64,000 nucleotides of DNA from Hephaestia mangrovi. GTDB lineage: Bacteria; Pseudomonadota; Alphaproteobacteria; Sphingomonadales; Sphingomonadaceae. Numbering within the stretch: position 1 is the first letter of the stretch; each line of letters begins with the position of its first letter. The stretch is taken from assembly GCF_019880555.1 (NCBI RefSeq), contig NZ_JAINVU010000003.1, forward strand, positions 364,001-428,000. Reading direction: 5' to 3'. Position numbers and translations under genes: made by a program. The notes beneath the pieces are model-generated. The model was not told where the DNA came from. It was given only the letters and a program-made list of their open reading frames with translations, and made no database searches. Below are positions 36,318 to 45,594 of the stretch, in pieces.

Positions 36318-36974
36318 ATGATCGAGAGGAACGTCTTGCCCGTGACCATCCGTTTCGCCGCTGCGCTTGCCGCGGCCATTGCGATTCCCGCCGTGATTGC
36401 GCCGGCGCCGGTTCTCGCCGCGCCGGTATCGGGCGATCTCGCGCTCGTCCAGAAATCGCTGCAGGCGACCAACAGCATGACCGCCGACTTCACCCAGACC
36501 GATCGCGCCGGCAAGGTGTTGACCGGCACGCTGACGCTCAAGAAGCCGGGCAAGATCCGTTTTCAATATCAGAAGGACGTGCCGCTGCTGATCGTCGGCG
36601 ATGGCAAGAACGTCTATTTCATCGATTATTCGGTTGATCAGGTGCAGCGCTGGCCGGTCGGCGGCTCGCCACTCAGCGTGCTGATCGATCCGACCAAGAA
36701 TGTCGGTCGCTTCGCGCACATCGTGCAGAGCGGCGATCCGCGGATCGTTTCGGTCGAGGTGAACGATCCCGATCACCCCGAATATGGTCGCATCACCCTG
36801 GTCTTCGCGCGCAGCGACTCGGCCCCTGGCAGGTTGCTGCTGCAAGGCTGGGTGGCGCTCGATGCCCAGAACAACCGCACCACGATCCGGCTCGACAATC
36901 AGAAATTCAACGTGCCAGTTTCCGACAACATGTTCCGATTCAACGATCCGCGGCGAAAAACCCACGGACGCTGA
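36318..36974 (+). CDS. lolA: outer-membrane lipoprotein carrier protein LolA
   Basis: Periplasmic chaperone that ferries lipoproteins to the outer membrane. The signal peptide is within the first 35 residues (IRFAAALAAAIAIPAVIAPA). The LolA fold shows VQKSLQATNSMTADFTQTDR, GKIRFQYQKDVPLLIVGDGK and DPRIVSVEVNDPDHPEYGRI. Directly downstream of ftsK, the usual order. A TTG at 36336 has a good Shine-Dalgarno (GAGAGG, spacing 6) and may be the true start, giving MPVTIRFAA. Confidence 0.92.
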   Translation: MIERNVLPVTIRFAAALAAAIAIPAVIAPAPVLAAPVSGDLALVQKSLQATNSMTADFTQTDRAGKVLTGTLTLKKPGKIRFQYQKDVPLLIVGDGKNVYFIDYSVDQVQRWPVGGSPLSVLIDPTKNVGRFAHIVQSGDPRIVSVEVNDPDHPEYGRITLVFARSDSAPGRLLLQGWVALDAQNNRTTIRLDNQKFNVPVSDNMFRFNDPRRKTHGR

Positions 36975-37101
36975 CGGTTCATTCATATTGGCGACAGGTT
37001 CGCAGGCATAGAAGCATTCCTGCGGATGCGGGCCGTTCGGGATTTTCCCCCTGTTACCCGGATGACACCCCGCTTCCCGCCTGCGTGACGAACGCTAGGT
37101 T

Positions 37102-37136
37102 GGCCCCCGTTCCATGCCCCCGGAACGGGGGCCTTT
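37102..37136 (+). terminator. intrinsic terminator after lolA
   Basis: GGCCCCCGTTCC, an 8-base loop, GGAACGGGGGCC, then TTTCCC. The stem is a perfect 12 bp and lies between lolA and the GH31 gene. Confidence 0.85.
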
Positions 37137-37227
37137 CCCTATCCGATCATTGCATTCGTATGCCGTTCGGTTGACGCTGTTTCGCGTCGTCCGCATGACC
37201 CGTCGATCTGAAAACGAGAGGATGACG

Positions 37228-39750
37228 ATGGTCGGCAAGACAATGCTGCTCGGCAGCGCGATGATAGCGGCGATGGCAACGACGCCGGTTGGCGCGCAAC
37301 CGAGAGACGGCTCGATTGCAGACGTCGCGGCTGGTGCCGCCTCCGTTACACCGCGCGAGGATGGGATCGACTATCGCAAGGGCCGGTTGGTGATGCGCAT
37401 CACCGCGCTGACGGACAGCGTCCTGCGCATCCGGATCGGTCGCGACGGCACGCTTCCCGAGGATGCGAGTTGGGCGGTCCTGCCGGCAATGCGCGCGGCT
37501 TGGGCAAGGGTCACGCCGACAAGCGACGGCTTCCGCACCGATGCGCTGGTGGTCAAAGTCGATGCGAAGACGCTGGCGCTGACCGTGACCGATCCGGCGG
37601 GCAAGGTCATCACCGCCGATACAGCACAGCCGATCGACCTCGACGGCACCGCCTTCACGCTGCGCAAGGCGCTGCCGATCGGCGAGCATATCTACGGGCT
37701 GGGCGACAAGACCGGCGGCACGCTCGATCGCCGCGGCAAGACGTTCGTCGACTGGAATACCGATGCCTATGGCTTCGACAGCTCGACCGACCCGATCTAC
37801 AAATCGATTCCGTTCTTCATCGGCGTGGGCGGCGAGGGCGGCAGCTATGGCGTGTTGCTCGACAATACGTGGCGGACCTGGTTCGATTTCGGGCACAAGG
37901 CGGCGGACACGCTGGCGATGGGCGGGCCGGATGGCCCGATCGATTATTACATCATCGCCGGGCCGACCACGCGCGAGGTGGTGCGTCGTTATACCGATCT
38001 CACCGGCAAGGCGCCGCTCGCACCCCAATGGGCGTTGGGTTATCAGCAATCGCGTTGGAGCTATGGCTCGGCAGACGAAGTGCGCCGGCTCGCCGAAACC
38101 TTTCGCAAGGATCGATTCCCGATCGACGTGATCTGGCTCGACATCGATTACCAGGATCGCAACCGCCCGTTCACCATCGACCGCAAGGCATTCCCCGACT
38201 TCAAAGGGGTGGTGAAGCAGATGCGCGACGATGGCATCAGGATCGTCGCCATCGCCGATCTTCACGTCGCAGACCTGCCGAACCAGGGCTATGCCCCCTA
38301 TGACAGCGGCGTGGCCGGCAATCATTTCGTCCATGCCGCCGATGGATCGGTCTATGTCGGGCCGGTTTGGCCGGGGCCCTCGGTGTTCCCCGATTTCACC
38401 GATGCCGGCGCCCGTGCCTGGTATGGCACCAACTTCAAGGGGCTGCTCGACGACGGGGTTTCCGGCATCTGGAACGACATGAACGAGCCGGCGATCTTCG
38501 ACACGCCGACCAAGACGATGCCGCTCGACAATATCCATCATATCGCGAGCGACCAGTTCGCCCCGCGCGATGCGACTCACGCCGAGATTCACAACGTCTA
38601 CGGGATGGAGAATACGCGCGCGACCTATGACGGCCTGCGCACGCTGCGCCCCAACGAGCGCGCGTTCGTGATGACACGGGCGAGCTATGCCGGCGGCCAG
38701 CGCTACGCCGTCACCTGGACGGGAGACAACAGCGCGACCTGGGATCACCTGAAGCTCGCGGTGCACCAAATGATCAACCTCGGCCTGTCCGGCTTTTCCT
38801 ATGGCGCAGCGGACGTCGGCGGGTTCACCGGCGGGCCGAGCCCGGAACTGCTCACCCGCTGGTTCGAGATCGCCACCTTCACGCCGATCTTCCGCGATCA
38901 TTCGGCCAAGGGCACGCCGCGGGTCGAGCCATGGGTCGACGGGCCCGAGCAGCTCGCGATCCGGCGCCGCTTCGTCGATGAGCGCTACCGGCTGATGCCC
39001 TATCTCTACGCGCTCGCCGATCAGAATGCGCGGACTGGCGATCCGATCATGCGGCCGGTCTTCTACGATTACCCACAGGCGATCGGCGCGAGTTGCGACC
39101 AATCGATGAGCTTCACGCTCGGCGGCGACCTGCTGATCGCACCGCCGCCGCATATGGAATCGCCGCAGTCCTATGACGTCTGCCTGCCGGCCGGCGGCTG
39201 GTATGACTATTGGACGGGCAAGCCGGTTTCCGGCACTGGCGGCAATGGCTTGGACGCCGGCGTGCAGGCCGAGGCACGAACCGGCGCGGGCGGCGGCGAA
39301 ATCAAGCTCACCGAAACGCCCGCGCTCGACCGGCTACCGGTATTCGTTCGCGCCGGCGCGATCGTACCGCGCCAGCCGCTCGTCCAGAGCACCGCCGAGA
39401 CGCCAGACGGGCCGCTCGAGCTCGACGTCTATCCCGGCGATGACTGCGGCGGCACGCTTTATGCCGACGACGGGCATTCGATGGCCTATCAGGGCGGCGC
39501 CTATGCCCGCCAGACGGTTCGCTGCACCGTTACCGACAAGGGCATCAGCGTGACGTTCGGCAAGCGCCAAGGCAGCTTCGCGCCATGGTGGCAAGCGGTT
39601 CGGGTCGTCGTGCACGGCTGGCAGGGCAAGGGCTCCGCCACGCTGGGAAACAACGATGTGCCCGCCAGTGCCGATGCGGCGAACGAGACGATCAGCGCGA
39701 CGATCGCGCCGCCGACGACCGAAACGACGGTGACATTCGCGAAAGATTGA
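37228..39750 (+). CDS. exported glycoside hydrolase family 31 (alpha-glucosidase type)
   Basis: Periplasmic or outer-face enzyme hydrolysing alpha-glycosides. The signal peptide is MVGKTMLLGSAMIAAMATTP. GH31 motifs: the nucleophile Asp in GIWNDMNEPAIF, the acid/base region TWTGDNSATWDHLK, and RFVDERYRLMPYLYALADQ. A C-terminal beta domain (ADDGHSMAYQGGAYARQTV) follows, close to DUF5110. GAGAGG six bases upstream favours the ATG at 37228. Length 840 is normal. No TonB receptor or transporter lies beside it. Confidence 0.92.
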   Translation: MVGKTMLLGSAMIAAMATTPVGAQPRDGSIADVAAGAASVTPREDGIDYRKGRLVMRITALTDSVLRIRIGRDGTLPEDASWAVLPAMRAAWARVTPTSDGFRTDALVVKVDAKTLALTVTDPAGKVITADTAQPIDLDGTAFTLRKALPIGEHIYGLGDKTGGTLDRRGKTFVDWNTDAYGFDSSTDPIYKSIPFFIGVGGEGGSYGVLLDNTWRTWFDFGHKAADTLAMGGPDGPIDYYIIAGPTTREVVRRYTDLTGKAPLAPQWALGYQQSRWSYGSADEVRRLAETFRKDRFPIDVIWLDIDYQDRNRPFTIDRKAFPDFKGVVKQMRDDGIRIVAIADLHVADLPNQGYAPYDSGVAGNHFVHAADGSVYVGPVWPGPSVFPDFTDAGARAWYGTNFKGLLDDGVSGIWNDMNEPAIFDTPTKTMPLDNIHHIASDQFAPRDATHAEIHNVYGMENTRATYDGLRTLRPNERAFVMTRASYAGGQRYAVTWTGDNSATWDHLKLAVHQMINLGLSGFSYGAADVGGFTGGPSPELLTRWFEIATFTPIFRDHSAKGTPRVEPWVDGPEQLAIRRRFVDERYRLMPYLYALADQNARTGDPIMRPVFYDYPQAIGASCDQSMSFTLGGDLLIAPPPHMESPQSYDVCLPAGGWYDYWTGKPVSGTGGNGLDAGVQAEARTGAGGGEIKLTETPALDRLPVFVRAGAIVPRQPLVQSTAETPDGPLELDVYPGDDCGGTLYADDGHSMAYQGGAYARQTVRCTVTDKGISVTFGKRQGSFAPWWQAVRVVVHGWQGKGSATLGNNDVPASADAANETISATIAPPTTETTVTFAKD

Positions 39751-39769
39751 TCGGGGCCGTTTAAAAGGA

Positions 39770-39801
39770 AAAGTCCCTGCACCGGGAAATGCAGGGACTT
39801 T
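39770..39801. terminator. bidirectional terminator between the GH31 and acnA genes
   Basis: AAAGTCCCTGCA, an 8-base loop, TGCAGGGACTTT: a perfect 12-bp stem. On the minus strand it is followed by TCCTTTTAA, so it serves acnA best; on the plus strand it follows the GH31 stop by 20 bp. Confidence 0.85.
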
Positions 39802-39812
39802 GCATGACCTGT

Positions 39813-42485
39813 TCAGCCCGCGGCGAGATTCCTCAGCACGTATTGCAGGATGCCGCCGTTGAGGAAATATTCGAGCTCGTTGATGGTATCGATCCGGCAG
39901 CGGGTCTTGAATGTTTCGCTCGAGCCGTCGGCACGGGTCAGCGACACCTCGACGTCCTGACGCGGGCGGATATTTGCCACGTCGTGGATGCTGAAGCTCT
40001 CGGTACCATCGAGCTTGAGGCTCTGCCGCGTCACGCCTTCCGCGAACTGCAGCGGCAGCACGCCCATGCCGACGAGGTTCGAACGGTGAATGCGTTCGAA
40101 GGATTCGGCGATGACGGCGCGGACGCCGAGGAGGATCGTGCCCTTGGCGGCCCAGTCGCGGGAGGAGCCGGTGCCGTATTCCTTGCCGGCGACGACGACC
40201 AGAGGCGTGCCATCGGCCTTGTAGCGCATCGCGGCGTCGTAGATCGGCATGACTTCGCCGTCGTACTTGGTCATGCCGCCTTCGATGCCGGGGACCATTT
40301 CGTTCTTGATGCGGATATTCGCGAAGGTGCCGCGCATCATGACTTCGTGGTTGCCGCGGCGGGAGCCGTAGCTGTTGAAGTCTTGGCGGCTAACCTGATG
40401 TTCTTGCAGGTAAATTCCGGCTGGCGAGTCCGCCTTGATGCTGCCCGCCGGCGAAATGTGGTCGGTGGTGATCGAATCGCCGAGGATCGCGAGCGGCTTG
40501 GCCTCGATGATGTCGGAAACCGGCGCCGGGGTCATCTCCATGCCCTCGAAATACGGGGGATTTGCGACGTAGGTGGAGCCGGCGCGCCACTGGAACACCT
40601 CCGAGCCCTCGACGTCGATATCGCGCCATTTCGCGTCACCGGCATAGACGTTGCCGTAACGCGCGCGGAACATGTCGTCGTCGATGTTGGCATCCATCAG
40701 GTCGCGGACTTCCTGATTGGTCGGCCAGATGTCCTTCAGGAACACGTCCTCGCCGTCCGAGCCCTGCCCGATCGGCGTTTCTTCCATGTCTTCGGTGACG
40801 GTGCCCTTCAGCGCATAAGCGACGACCAAGGGCGGCGAGGCGAGGAAGTTGGCGCGCACATCGGGCGACACGCGGCCTTCGAAGTTGCGATTGCCCGACA
40901 GCACCGAGGCGGCGACGAGATTGTTGTCGTTGATCGCCTTCGAGATGGGGGCGGCGAGCGGGCCAGAATTGCCGATGCAGGTGGTGCAGCCATAGCCGAC
41001 GAGGTTGAACCCCATCGCGTTGAGATCATCCTGCAACCCGGCCTTTTCGAGATAATCGGTGACGACCTGCGATCCCGGCGCGAGCGACGTCTTGACCCAC
41101 GGCTTCGGCGTAAGCCCCTTGGCGCGCGCCTTGCGGGCGACGAGGCCGGCGGCGATCAGCACCGCGGGGTTCGAGGTGTTGGTGCACGAGGTGATCGCGG
41201 CGATGACGACATCGCCGTCACCGATATCGTGGCTCTTGCCCTCGACCGCGACGCGCGCCGGGGCCGACTTGCTGTAGACCTTGGCGAGATCGCCGTTGAA
41301 CACGTCATCGACCTTGTTGAGGGTGATGCGGTCCTGCGGGCGCTTGGGGCCGGCAAGGCTGGCGTGAACCTGGCTCATGTCGAGCTCGAGCGTGTCGGTG
41401 AACACCGGGTCCTGGTCGCCGGTGTGCCACATGCCCTGCGCCTTGCAATAGGCCTCGACCAAGGCGAGCTGATCGTCGGTGCGGCCGGTGAGGCGCATGT
41501 AATCGATCGTCTTGCCGTCGACCGGGAAGAAGCCGCAGGTGGCGCCATATTCGGGCGCCATATTGGCGATCGTCGCGCGATCGGCGAGCGTCAGGCTTTC
41601 GAGGCCGGGGCCGTAGAACTCGACGAAGCGGCCGACCACGCCCTTGGCGCGCAGCATCTGCGTGACGGTGAGCACGAGATCGGTCGCGGTGATTCCCTCG
41701 TTCAACTTGCCGGTCAGCTTGAAGCCGACGACCTCGGGGATCAGCATCGAGACCGGCTGGCCGAGCATCGCGGCCTCCGCCTCGATCCCGCCGACGCCCC
41801 AGCCGAGCACGCCGAGGCCGTTGATCATCGTGGTGTGGCTGTCGGTGCCGACCAGCGTGTCGGGATAGGCGACCTCGCCGCCGTCCGGCCCGGCCGAATG
41901 CCACACCGCCTGGCCGATATATTCGAGATTGACCTGGTGGCAGATACCGGTGCCCGGCGGCACCACCTGGAAATTGTCGAGCGCCTTCGAGCCCCATTTG
42001 AGGAACTCGTAACGCTCCATGTTGCGGGCATATTCGAACGCGACGTTGTCCTCGAACGCCTTGGGGGTGCCGAATTCGTCGACCATCACCGAGTGATCGA
42101 TGACGAGGTGGACGGGAACCTGCGGGTTGATCTTCTCCGCCTCGCCGCCGAGCTTGGTGATCGCGTCGCGCATCGCCGCGAGATCGACGACGCAGGGCAC
42201 GCCGGTGAAATCCTGCATCAGCACGCGCGCGGGGCGATACTGAATCTCGCGATCGGAGCGGCGCTCCTTCTGCCAATCGACGATCGCCTGGACGTCATCG
42301 GTGGTGACCGTCTTGCCGTCCTCGAAGCGCAGCATGTTTTCGAGCAGCACCTTCATCGAGAAGGGCAGCCGCGAGACATCGCCATATTTCGCCGCCGCTT
42401 TGGCGAGCGAGTAATAGGAATAGCTCTTGCCGCCGGCTTCCAGCGTATCGCGGGTGCCGAGCGTGTCGTTGCCGATCGCGGTCAT
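39813..42485 (-). CDS. acnA: aconitate hydratase A
   Basis: Interconverts citrate and isocitrate in the TCA cycle. The 890-residue protein is normal for AcnA. The 4Fe-4S ligands are in [12 protein letters not shown] and [14 protein letters not shown]. Substrate-binding parts include [36 protein letters not shown] and the C-terminal swivelling domain [20 protein letters not shown]. Its ribosome-binding site (AAAGG) precedes the ATG at 42485. The adjacent divergent gene is an antitoxin. Confidence 0.98.
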   Translation of the reverse strand: MTAIGNDTLGTRDTLEAGGKSYSYYSLAKAAAKYGDVSRLPFSMKVLLENMLRFEDGKTVTTDDVQAIVDWQKERRSDREIQYRPARVLMQDFTGVPCVVDLAAMRDAITKLGGEAEKINPQVPVHLVIDHSVMVDEFGTPKAFEDNVAFEYARNMERYEFLKWGSKALDNFQVVPPGTGICHQVNLEYIGQAVWHSAGPDGGEVAYPDTLVGTDSHTTMINGLGVLGWGVGGIEAEAAMLGQPVSMLIPEVVGFKLTGKLNEGITATDLVLTVTQMLRAKGVVGRFVEFYGPGLESLTLADRATIANMAPEYGATCGFFPVDGKTIDYMRLTGRTDDQLALVEAYCKAQGMWHTGDQDPVFTDTLELDMSQVHASLAGPKRPQDRITLNKVDDVFNGDLAKVYSKSAPARVAVEGKSHDIGDGDVVIAAITSCTNTSNPAVLIAAGLVARKARAKGLTPKPWVKTSLAPGSQVVTDYLEKAGLQDDLNAMGFNLVGYGCTTCIGNSGPLAAPISKAINDNNLVAASVLSGNRNFEGRVSPDVRANFLASPPLVVAYALKGTVTEDMEETPIGQGSDGEDVFLKDIWPTNQEVRDLMDANIDDDMFRARYGNVYAGDAKWRDIDVEGSEVFQWRAGSTYVANPPYFEGMEMTPAPVSDIIEAKPLAILGDSITTDHISPAGSIKADSPAGIYLQEHQVSRQDFNSYGSRRGNHEVMMRGTFANIRIKNEMVPGIEGGMTKYDGEVMPIYDAAMRYKADGTPLVVVAGKEYGTGSSRDWAAKGTILLGVRAVIAESFERIHRSNLVGMGVLPLQFAEGVTRQSLKLDGTESFSIHDVANIRPRQDVEVSLTRADGSSETFKTRCRIDTINELEYFLNGGILQYVLRNLAAG

Positions 42486-42664
42486 GTGAACTGCCTTTCC
42501 GTATCTGCCTGGCCGGCGCGCGCGGGGAGGCAGCAGGATGCTGCGCGGGCGCGTCGGCGGGGTCTCAGGCGTGCGCCAGAGTCGCGGCGGGCCTTAGCAA
42601 GGGGGTGGGCGTTGGGGAAGGGGTTGGGCGCGTGTCGGTTGATCGGGCAAATGCGGCATCTGTA

Positions 42665-42693
42665 TTGACATTGTGGATACAGACCCGTATCCG
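42665..42693 (+). promoter_or_regulatory. promoter with overlapping inverted-repeat operator for the toxin-antitoxin pair
   Basis: TTGACA at 42665-42670, a 17-base spacer and TATCCG at 42688-42693 form a sigma-70-type promoter. The inverted repeat GGATAC-AGACCC-GTATCC (42675-42692) covers the spacer and the -10. This is the expected layout for autorepression by the RHH antitoxin. Transcription would begin at about 42700, right at the antitoxin ATG. Confidence 0.6.
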
Positions 42694-42699
42694 ACCGGC

Positions 42700-43026
42700 A
42701 TGACGAAGGCCGCCCCCCTGCCCGATACAACGACCGGCGTGGCCGAGCGGCGCGCCGCTTTCGAGACGAAGGGCAGCATCAACCTGCGCATCGAGGCGAC
42801 GACGCGGCAGTTGATCGACGATGCGGCGGCGGTGCTGGGCAAGACGCGGACCGAGTTCATGATCGACAGCGCGCGGGCGCAGGCGATCGACGTGCTGCTC
42901 GACCAGCGGCTGTTCGTGCTCGACGACGCGCGCTACGCGGCGTTCGTCGACGCGCTGGACAATCCGCCGGCGCCGGGGCCGAAGCTGCGCGCGCTGCTGC
43001 GGCGGACGCCGGCGTGGGACGCCTGA
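42700..43026 (+). CDS. DUF1778 (TacA-type) ribbon-helix-helix antitoxin
   Basis: A 108-residue DNA-binding antitoxin. The RHH segment is RIEATTRQLIDDAAAVLGKT, followed by RTEFMIDSARAQAIDVLLDQ, the DUF1778 signature. The C-terminal part (DNPPAPGPKLRALLRRTPAW) would bind and neutralise the GNAT toxin. I prefer the ATG at 42700 over an upstream GTG at 42673, which lies in the promoter. There is no Shine-Dalgarno, suggesting a leaderless transcript. The toxin gene follows 22 bp downstream. Confidence 0.85.
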   Translation: MTKAAPLPDTTTGVAERRAAFETKGSINLRIEATTRQLIDDAAAVLGKTRTEFMIDSARAQAIDVLLDQRLFVLDDARYAAFVDALDNPPAPGPKLRALLRRTPAWDA

Positions 43027-43048
43027 GCCACGCCGGGCTGGCGCGCGG

Positions 43049-43543
43049 ATGACGCTATCGGCCCCCGTCCCGCTCACCGCCGATCACGACCTGACCGATT
43101 TCGATTGCGGGCAGCCGGTGCTCAACGACTGGCTGAAACAGCGCGCGCTGAAGAACGAGAGCCGATTTTCGCGAACCTATGTGGTTTGCGAAGGCGCGCG
43201 CGTGGTCGGCTATTTCTGCATCGCGGCGGGCGCGGTGGAGCGGCAGGCGGCACCGGGCAAGGTGCGGCGTAATGCGCCCGACAGCGTGCCCGTTTCGGTG
43301 ATCGGCCGGCTGGCGGTGAGCAAGAGCCATGCGGGCCGCGGACTCGGTGCCGACCTGCTGGCCGATGCGCTGCGCCGGATCGCGGTGGCATCGCAGAGCA
43401 TCGGGATCGGCGCGGTGCTGGTGCAGGCCAAGGACGAGGCGGCGAAGCGGTTTTACCTGCGGTGCGCGGAGTGGTTGGAATATCCGGCGGATAGCCGGAC
43501 GTTGTTTTTGCCGATCGAGACGGTGGTGGGGGCGTTTGACTGA
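43049..43543 (+). CDS. GNAT-family toxin (TacT-type tRNA acetyltransferase)
   Basis: A 164-residue GCN5-type N-acetyltransferase paired with the DUF1778 antitoxin. Family members acetylate charged tRNAs and stop translation. Motifs: FDCGQPVLNDWLKQRALKNE near the N-terminus, VSVIGRLAVSKSHAGRGLGA (acetyl-CoA pyrophosphate loop) and RFYLRCAEWLEYPADSRTLF. A Tyr in the KRFYLRC segment corresponds to the usual catalytic Tyr. The target is inferred from the family. Confidence 0.85.
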   Translation: MTLSAPVPLTADHDLTDFDCGQPVLNDWLKQRALKNESRFSRTYVVCEGARVVGYFCIAAGAVERQAAPGKVRRNAPDSVPVSVIGRLAVSKSHAGRGLGADLLADALRRIAVASQSIGIGAVLVQAKDEAAKRFYLRCAEWLEYPADSRTLFLPIETVVGAFD

Positions 43544-43658
43544 TTGGCAGCGCGAAGATGCAATAGTAGAAAAACAGATTACAAGACGAAGCGTGGCGAT
43601 TGCAATGCAATCAACTCATACCAGCCAAATTGCGCGCGGGGGCTTATTTAACGAGAGA

Positions 43659-44594
43659 CTATTCCACTTCCGAACCAGTTACCTCGCGGAATATTAGCAG
43701 AGGCGTAATTGCGTAAGCCGCGCTCGGCCGCCCCATTGCCACTTTAACAACAGGTGCGAGATTCTGCGAAACTTGTCCGATCAGACTTTGAAGCACGCCT
43801 GGCGTTTGCTCCGACGTGTTCGTGAAATCGGGCACAACGTATTCAGGTTGCGCAGTCAAAATGCCTACCATAGACCACTCTCCTGGCATCCTAACGCCAT
43901 GCCCCAACGTAAGGTCGGCAGCAGACGTCACCAAATACTCCTCTCGCAGGGAGCACCATGCCAAAGCTGTATCGGTCTCGTCACTGGTGATTAGCGAGGC
44001 TTGGATGGAATGAGGCAAAATCTGCATCAGTTCCATCATCATCTCTGTATTTTCTTTTTGCTCTCGATGCTCTGCCTTTTCGGACGGCGTCATCTTGGAA
44101 ATCGGCTTGTTCGACAATGCTCCGGCGAGCACCTTACGCTGGAGAGTCGGGAGCTTCCAAGCTCCCTTGAGCATCGTCAGGTCGAGGATGCTCAGATAAC
44201 CCTTGCAAAGAACGAATTGTCCCAACTGCGCAGCCGTAACTCTGCGCTGAAGCATGTCTCGATCGCTCAAAAAGTCTAAAAAAGCCCGTGCGTTGGCCCA
44301 ATAAGGATCGAACACTCGAGAGTAGCCTTCGACCATGCTCAATGACGTTTCTAGACTTCCTTGAAAGCCACCAGCCGCAACACCGAGGTTGCCTTTTAAA
44401 TCACTTTTGCTGGCTTCATTCTTTCCTCGCGAAGCGTCCTTCGATCGCGTCAGTTGCTGAAGGTGCCCATCACCCTCAAACTGCGAAAGAAATGAGCCGA
44501 TCCGGCGGCTATCATGGTATAGGAAATCAAGGACGAAATCGGTGTTTGAAATTTCGTCCGCCTCGCCGGATGTCTCGAAGGTGCTCTTCTGCAT
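43659..44594 (-). CDS. uncharacterised protein, resembles DUF6414 proteins
   Basis: A 311-residue soluble protein of unknown function. The N-terminus reads TDFVLDFLYHDSRRIGSFLS, followed by a charged/Gly-containing loop, a helical middle part and a C-terminal end ITPLLIFREV. I recall a similar beginning and a P-L-I-F/Y-R ending in DUF6414 proteins, but this was not searched. GC content is visibly lower than in flanking genes. It lies between a toxin-antitoxin pair and an orphan terminase-like gene. The start overlaps the preceding small gene by 68 bases; a GGAG lies upstream of the ATG. An anti-phage or other accessory role is possible but unproven. Confidence 0.65.
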   Translation of the reverse strand: MQKSTFETSGEADEISNTDFVLDFLYHDSRRIGSFLSQFEGDGHLQQLTRSKDASRGKNEASKSDLKGNLGVAAGGFQGSLETSLSMVEGYSRVFDPYWANARAFLDFLSDRDMLQRRVTAAQLGQFVLCKGYLSILDLTMLKGAWKLPTLQRKVLAGALSNKPISKMTPSEKAEHREQKENTEMMMELMQILPHSIQASLITSDETDTALAWCSLREEYLVTSAADLTLGHGVRMPGEWSMVGILTAQPEYVVPDFTNTSEQTPGVLQSLIGQVSQNLAPVVKVAMGRPSAAYAITPLLIFREVTGSEVE

Positions 44595-44733
44595 CGTATT
44601 CGATCTTCTCCGCTTCCTTCACCACCCGCTCTTGGGTGTCGGCGAGCCGCTTTGGGACAGTCTGCAATAGTTGCCCCGCATGATCGAAAGCGGAACCCGC
44701 AGAATTGTTGTCCGATTTGTGCTTCTTGGTCAA
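44527..44733 (-). CDS. small charged hypothetical protein, 68 aa
   Basis: Not recognised. The TTG start at 44733 has an AGGA eight bases upstream. The product is highly charged and probably helical (LLQTVPKRLADTQERVVKEA, then KIEYDAEEHLRDIRRGG). It overlaps the following DUF6414-like gene by 68 bases in another frame, so the pair may be coupled. GC content is lower than the chromosome average here. It could also be a chance frame. Confidence 0.45.
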   Translation of the reverse strand: MTKKHKSDNNSAGSAFDHAGQLLQTVPKRLADTQERVVKEAEKIEYDAEEHLRDIRRGGRNFKHRFRP

Positions 44734-45024
44734 CTGACCGGTCCTGTTTTCAGCGCATGAACCTGCGTCATGATCTATGGCACCCTATCTCTGCTGACCA
44801 TAACAGTCTACGCGCGCATTGAATATCTGTCCTGAGGTAAAGCATCGACCGCCCGACTGTTTCCCCGGCGAGACAGGAATGGGCGCCAGAATTTCCCGCA
44901 ACAAATACGAAATTGCTTGGGCCGCATTCTCCCTCAGCTTTGGCCAGCTAGCGGGCAAATTCGGCTTGCATTTATGATCCAAATAGGTTATCAGCGCAGG
45001 GGCGAATATCGGCGGTCACATCAC
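44734..45024. other. AT-richer spacer without a gene
   Basis: The 290 bp between the divergent 68-aa gene and the terminase-like gene is relatively AT-rich. No convincing coding frame was seen. It must contain the promoters of both flanking genes, but no clear -35/-10 pair was assigned. Confidence 0.5.
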
Positions 45025-45594
45025 ATGACGAACCAAAAAGGCTCCGGCCTGATCGACGGCTATCGCGTGCGGCACGACGGGTGGACGCCGGCGCGGCAGC
45101 GGACGTTTTTGCGGGCGCTCTCCGAAACCGGGTGCGTGCGCGATGCCTGTGCTCGGGCGGGGATTTCGAATGCCTCGGCCTATCGGATGAAGAAGCGCTC
45201 CGCGCCCTTCTCCCGCGCCTGGGATCGGGCGCTCGCCAAGGCGATGCCGACGATCGAGCAGGCCGCCTATGAGCGTGCCGTGATCGGCTGGGAGGAGCCG
45301 ATCGTGCAGGGCGGCAAGGTGGTGGCGAGCAAGCGGCGCTATTCGGATTCGCTGCTGCGGCTGCTGCTCCAGCGCGGCTTCACCGGCGATGGCGGGACGA
45401 AAGCGCAGGCGAAGGACGCGGCGAGCGACGTCCCGGCGATGAACTGGCCGCCGAAGCCGGGCGAATCGCGGGGCACGCGGATCGTCGTCAACGTCTCGCA
45501 GGAGGAGACCGACCGCGCGCTGGAAGCGAAGCTCAACGCGGTCGAGCGGCGGCTCAAGCGCGAGGCCGCCGCAGCCGGCGACGCCAAACCCTAG
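45025..45594 (+). CDS. HTH protein resembling a phage terminase small subunit
   Basis: A 189-residue protein. An N-terminal helix-turn-helix region reads RQRTFLRALSETGCVRDACA and RAGISNASAYRMKKRSAPFS, the kind of fold used by small terminases for DNA recognition. The middle is AWDRALAKAMPTIEQAAYER; the C-terminal third is charged (RALEAKLNAVERRLKREAAA). No large terminase, portal or capsid genes lie nearby, so it is an orphan or has been co-opted. It overlaps the end of the convergent PepSY gene by 41 bases. Confidence 0.6.
   Translation: MTNQKGSGLIDGYRVRHDGWTPARQRTFLRALSETGCVRDACARAGISNASAYRMKKRSAPFSRAWDRALAKAMPTIEQAAYERAVIGWEEPIVQGGKVVASKRRYSDSLLRLLLQRGFTGDGGTKAQAKDAASDVPAMNWPPKPGESRGTRIVVNVSQEETDRALEAKLNAVERRLKREAAAAGDAKP

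Noticed and set aside
39789..42668. 959-codon open frame on the strand opposite to acnA
   Set aside because: Antisense shadow of aconitase with no domain; low stop-codon density in high-GC DNA explains its length.
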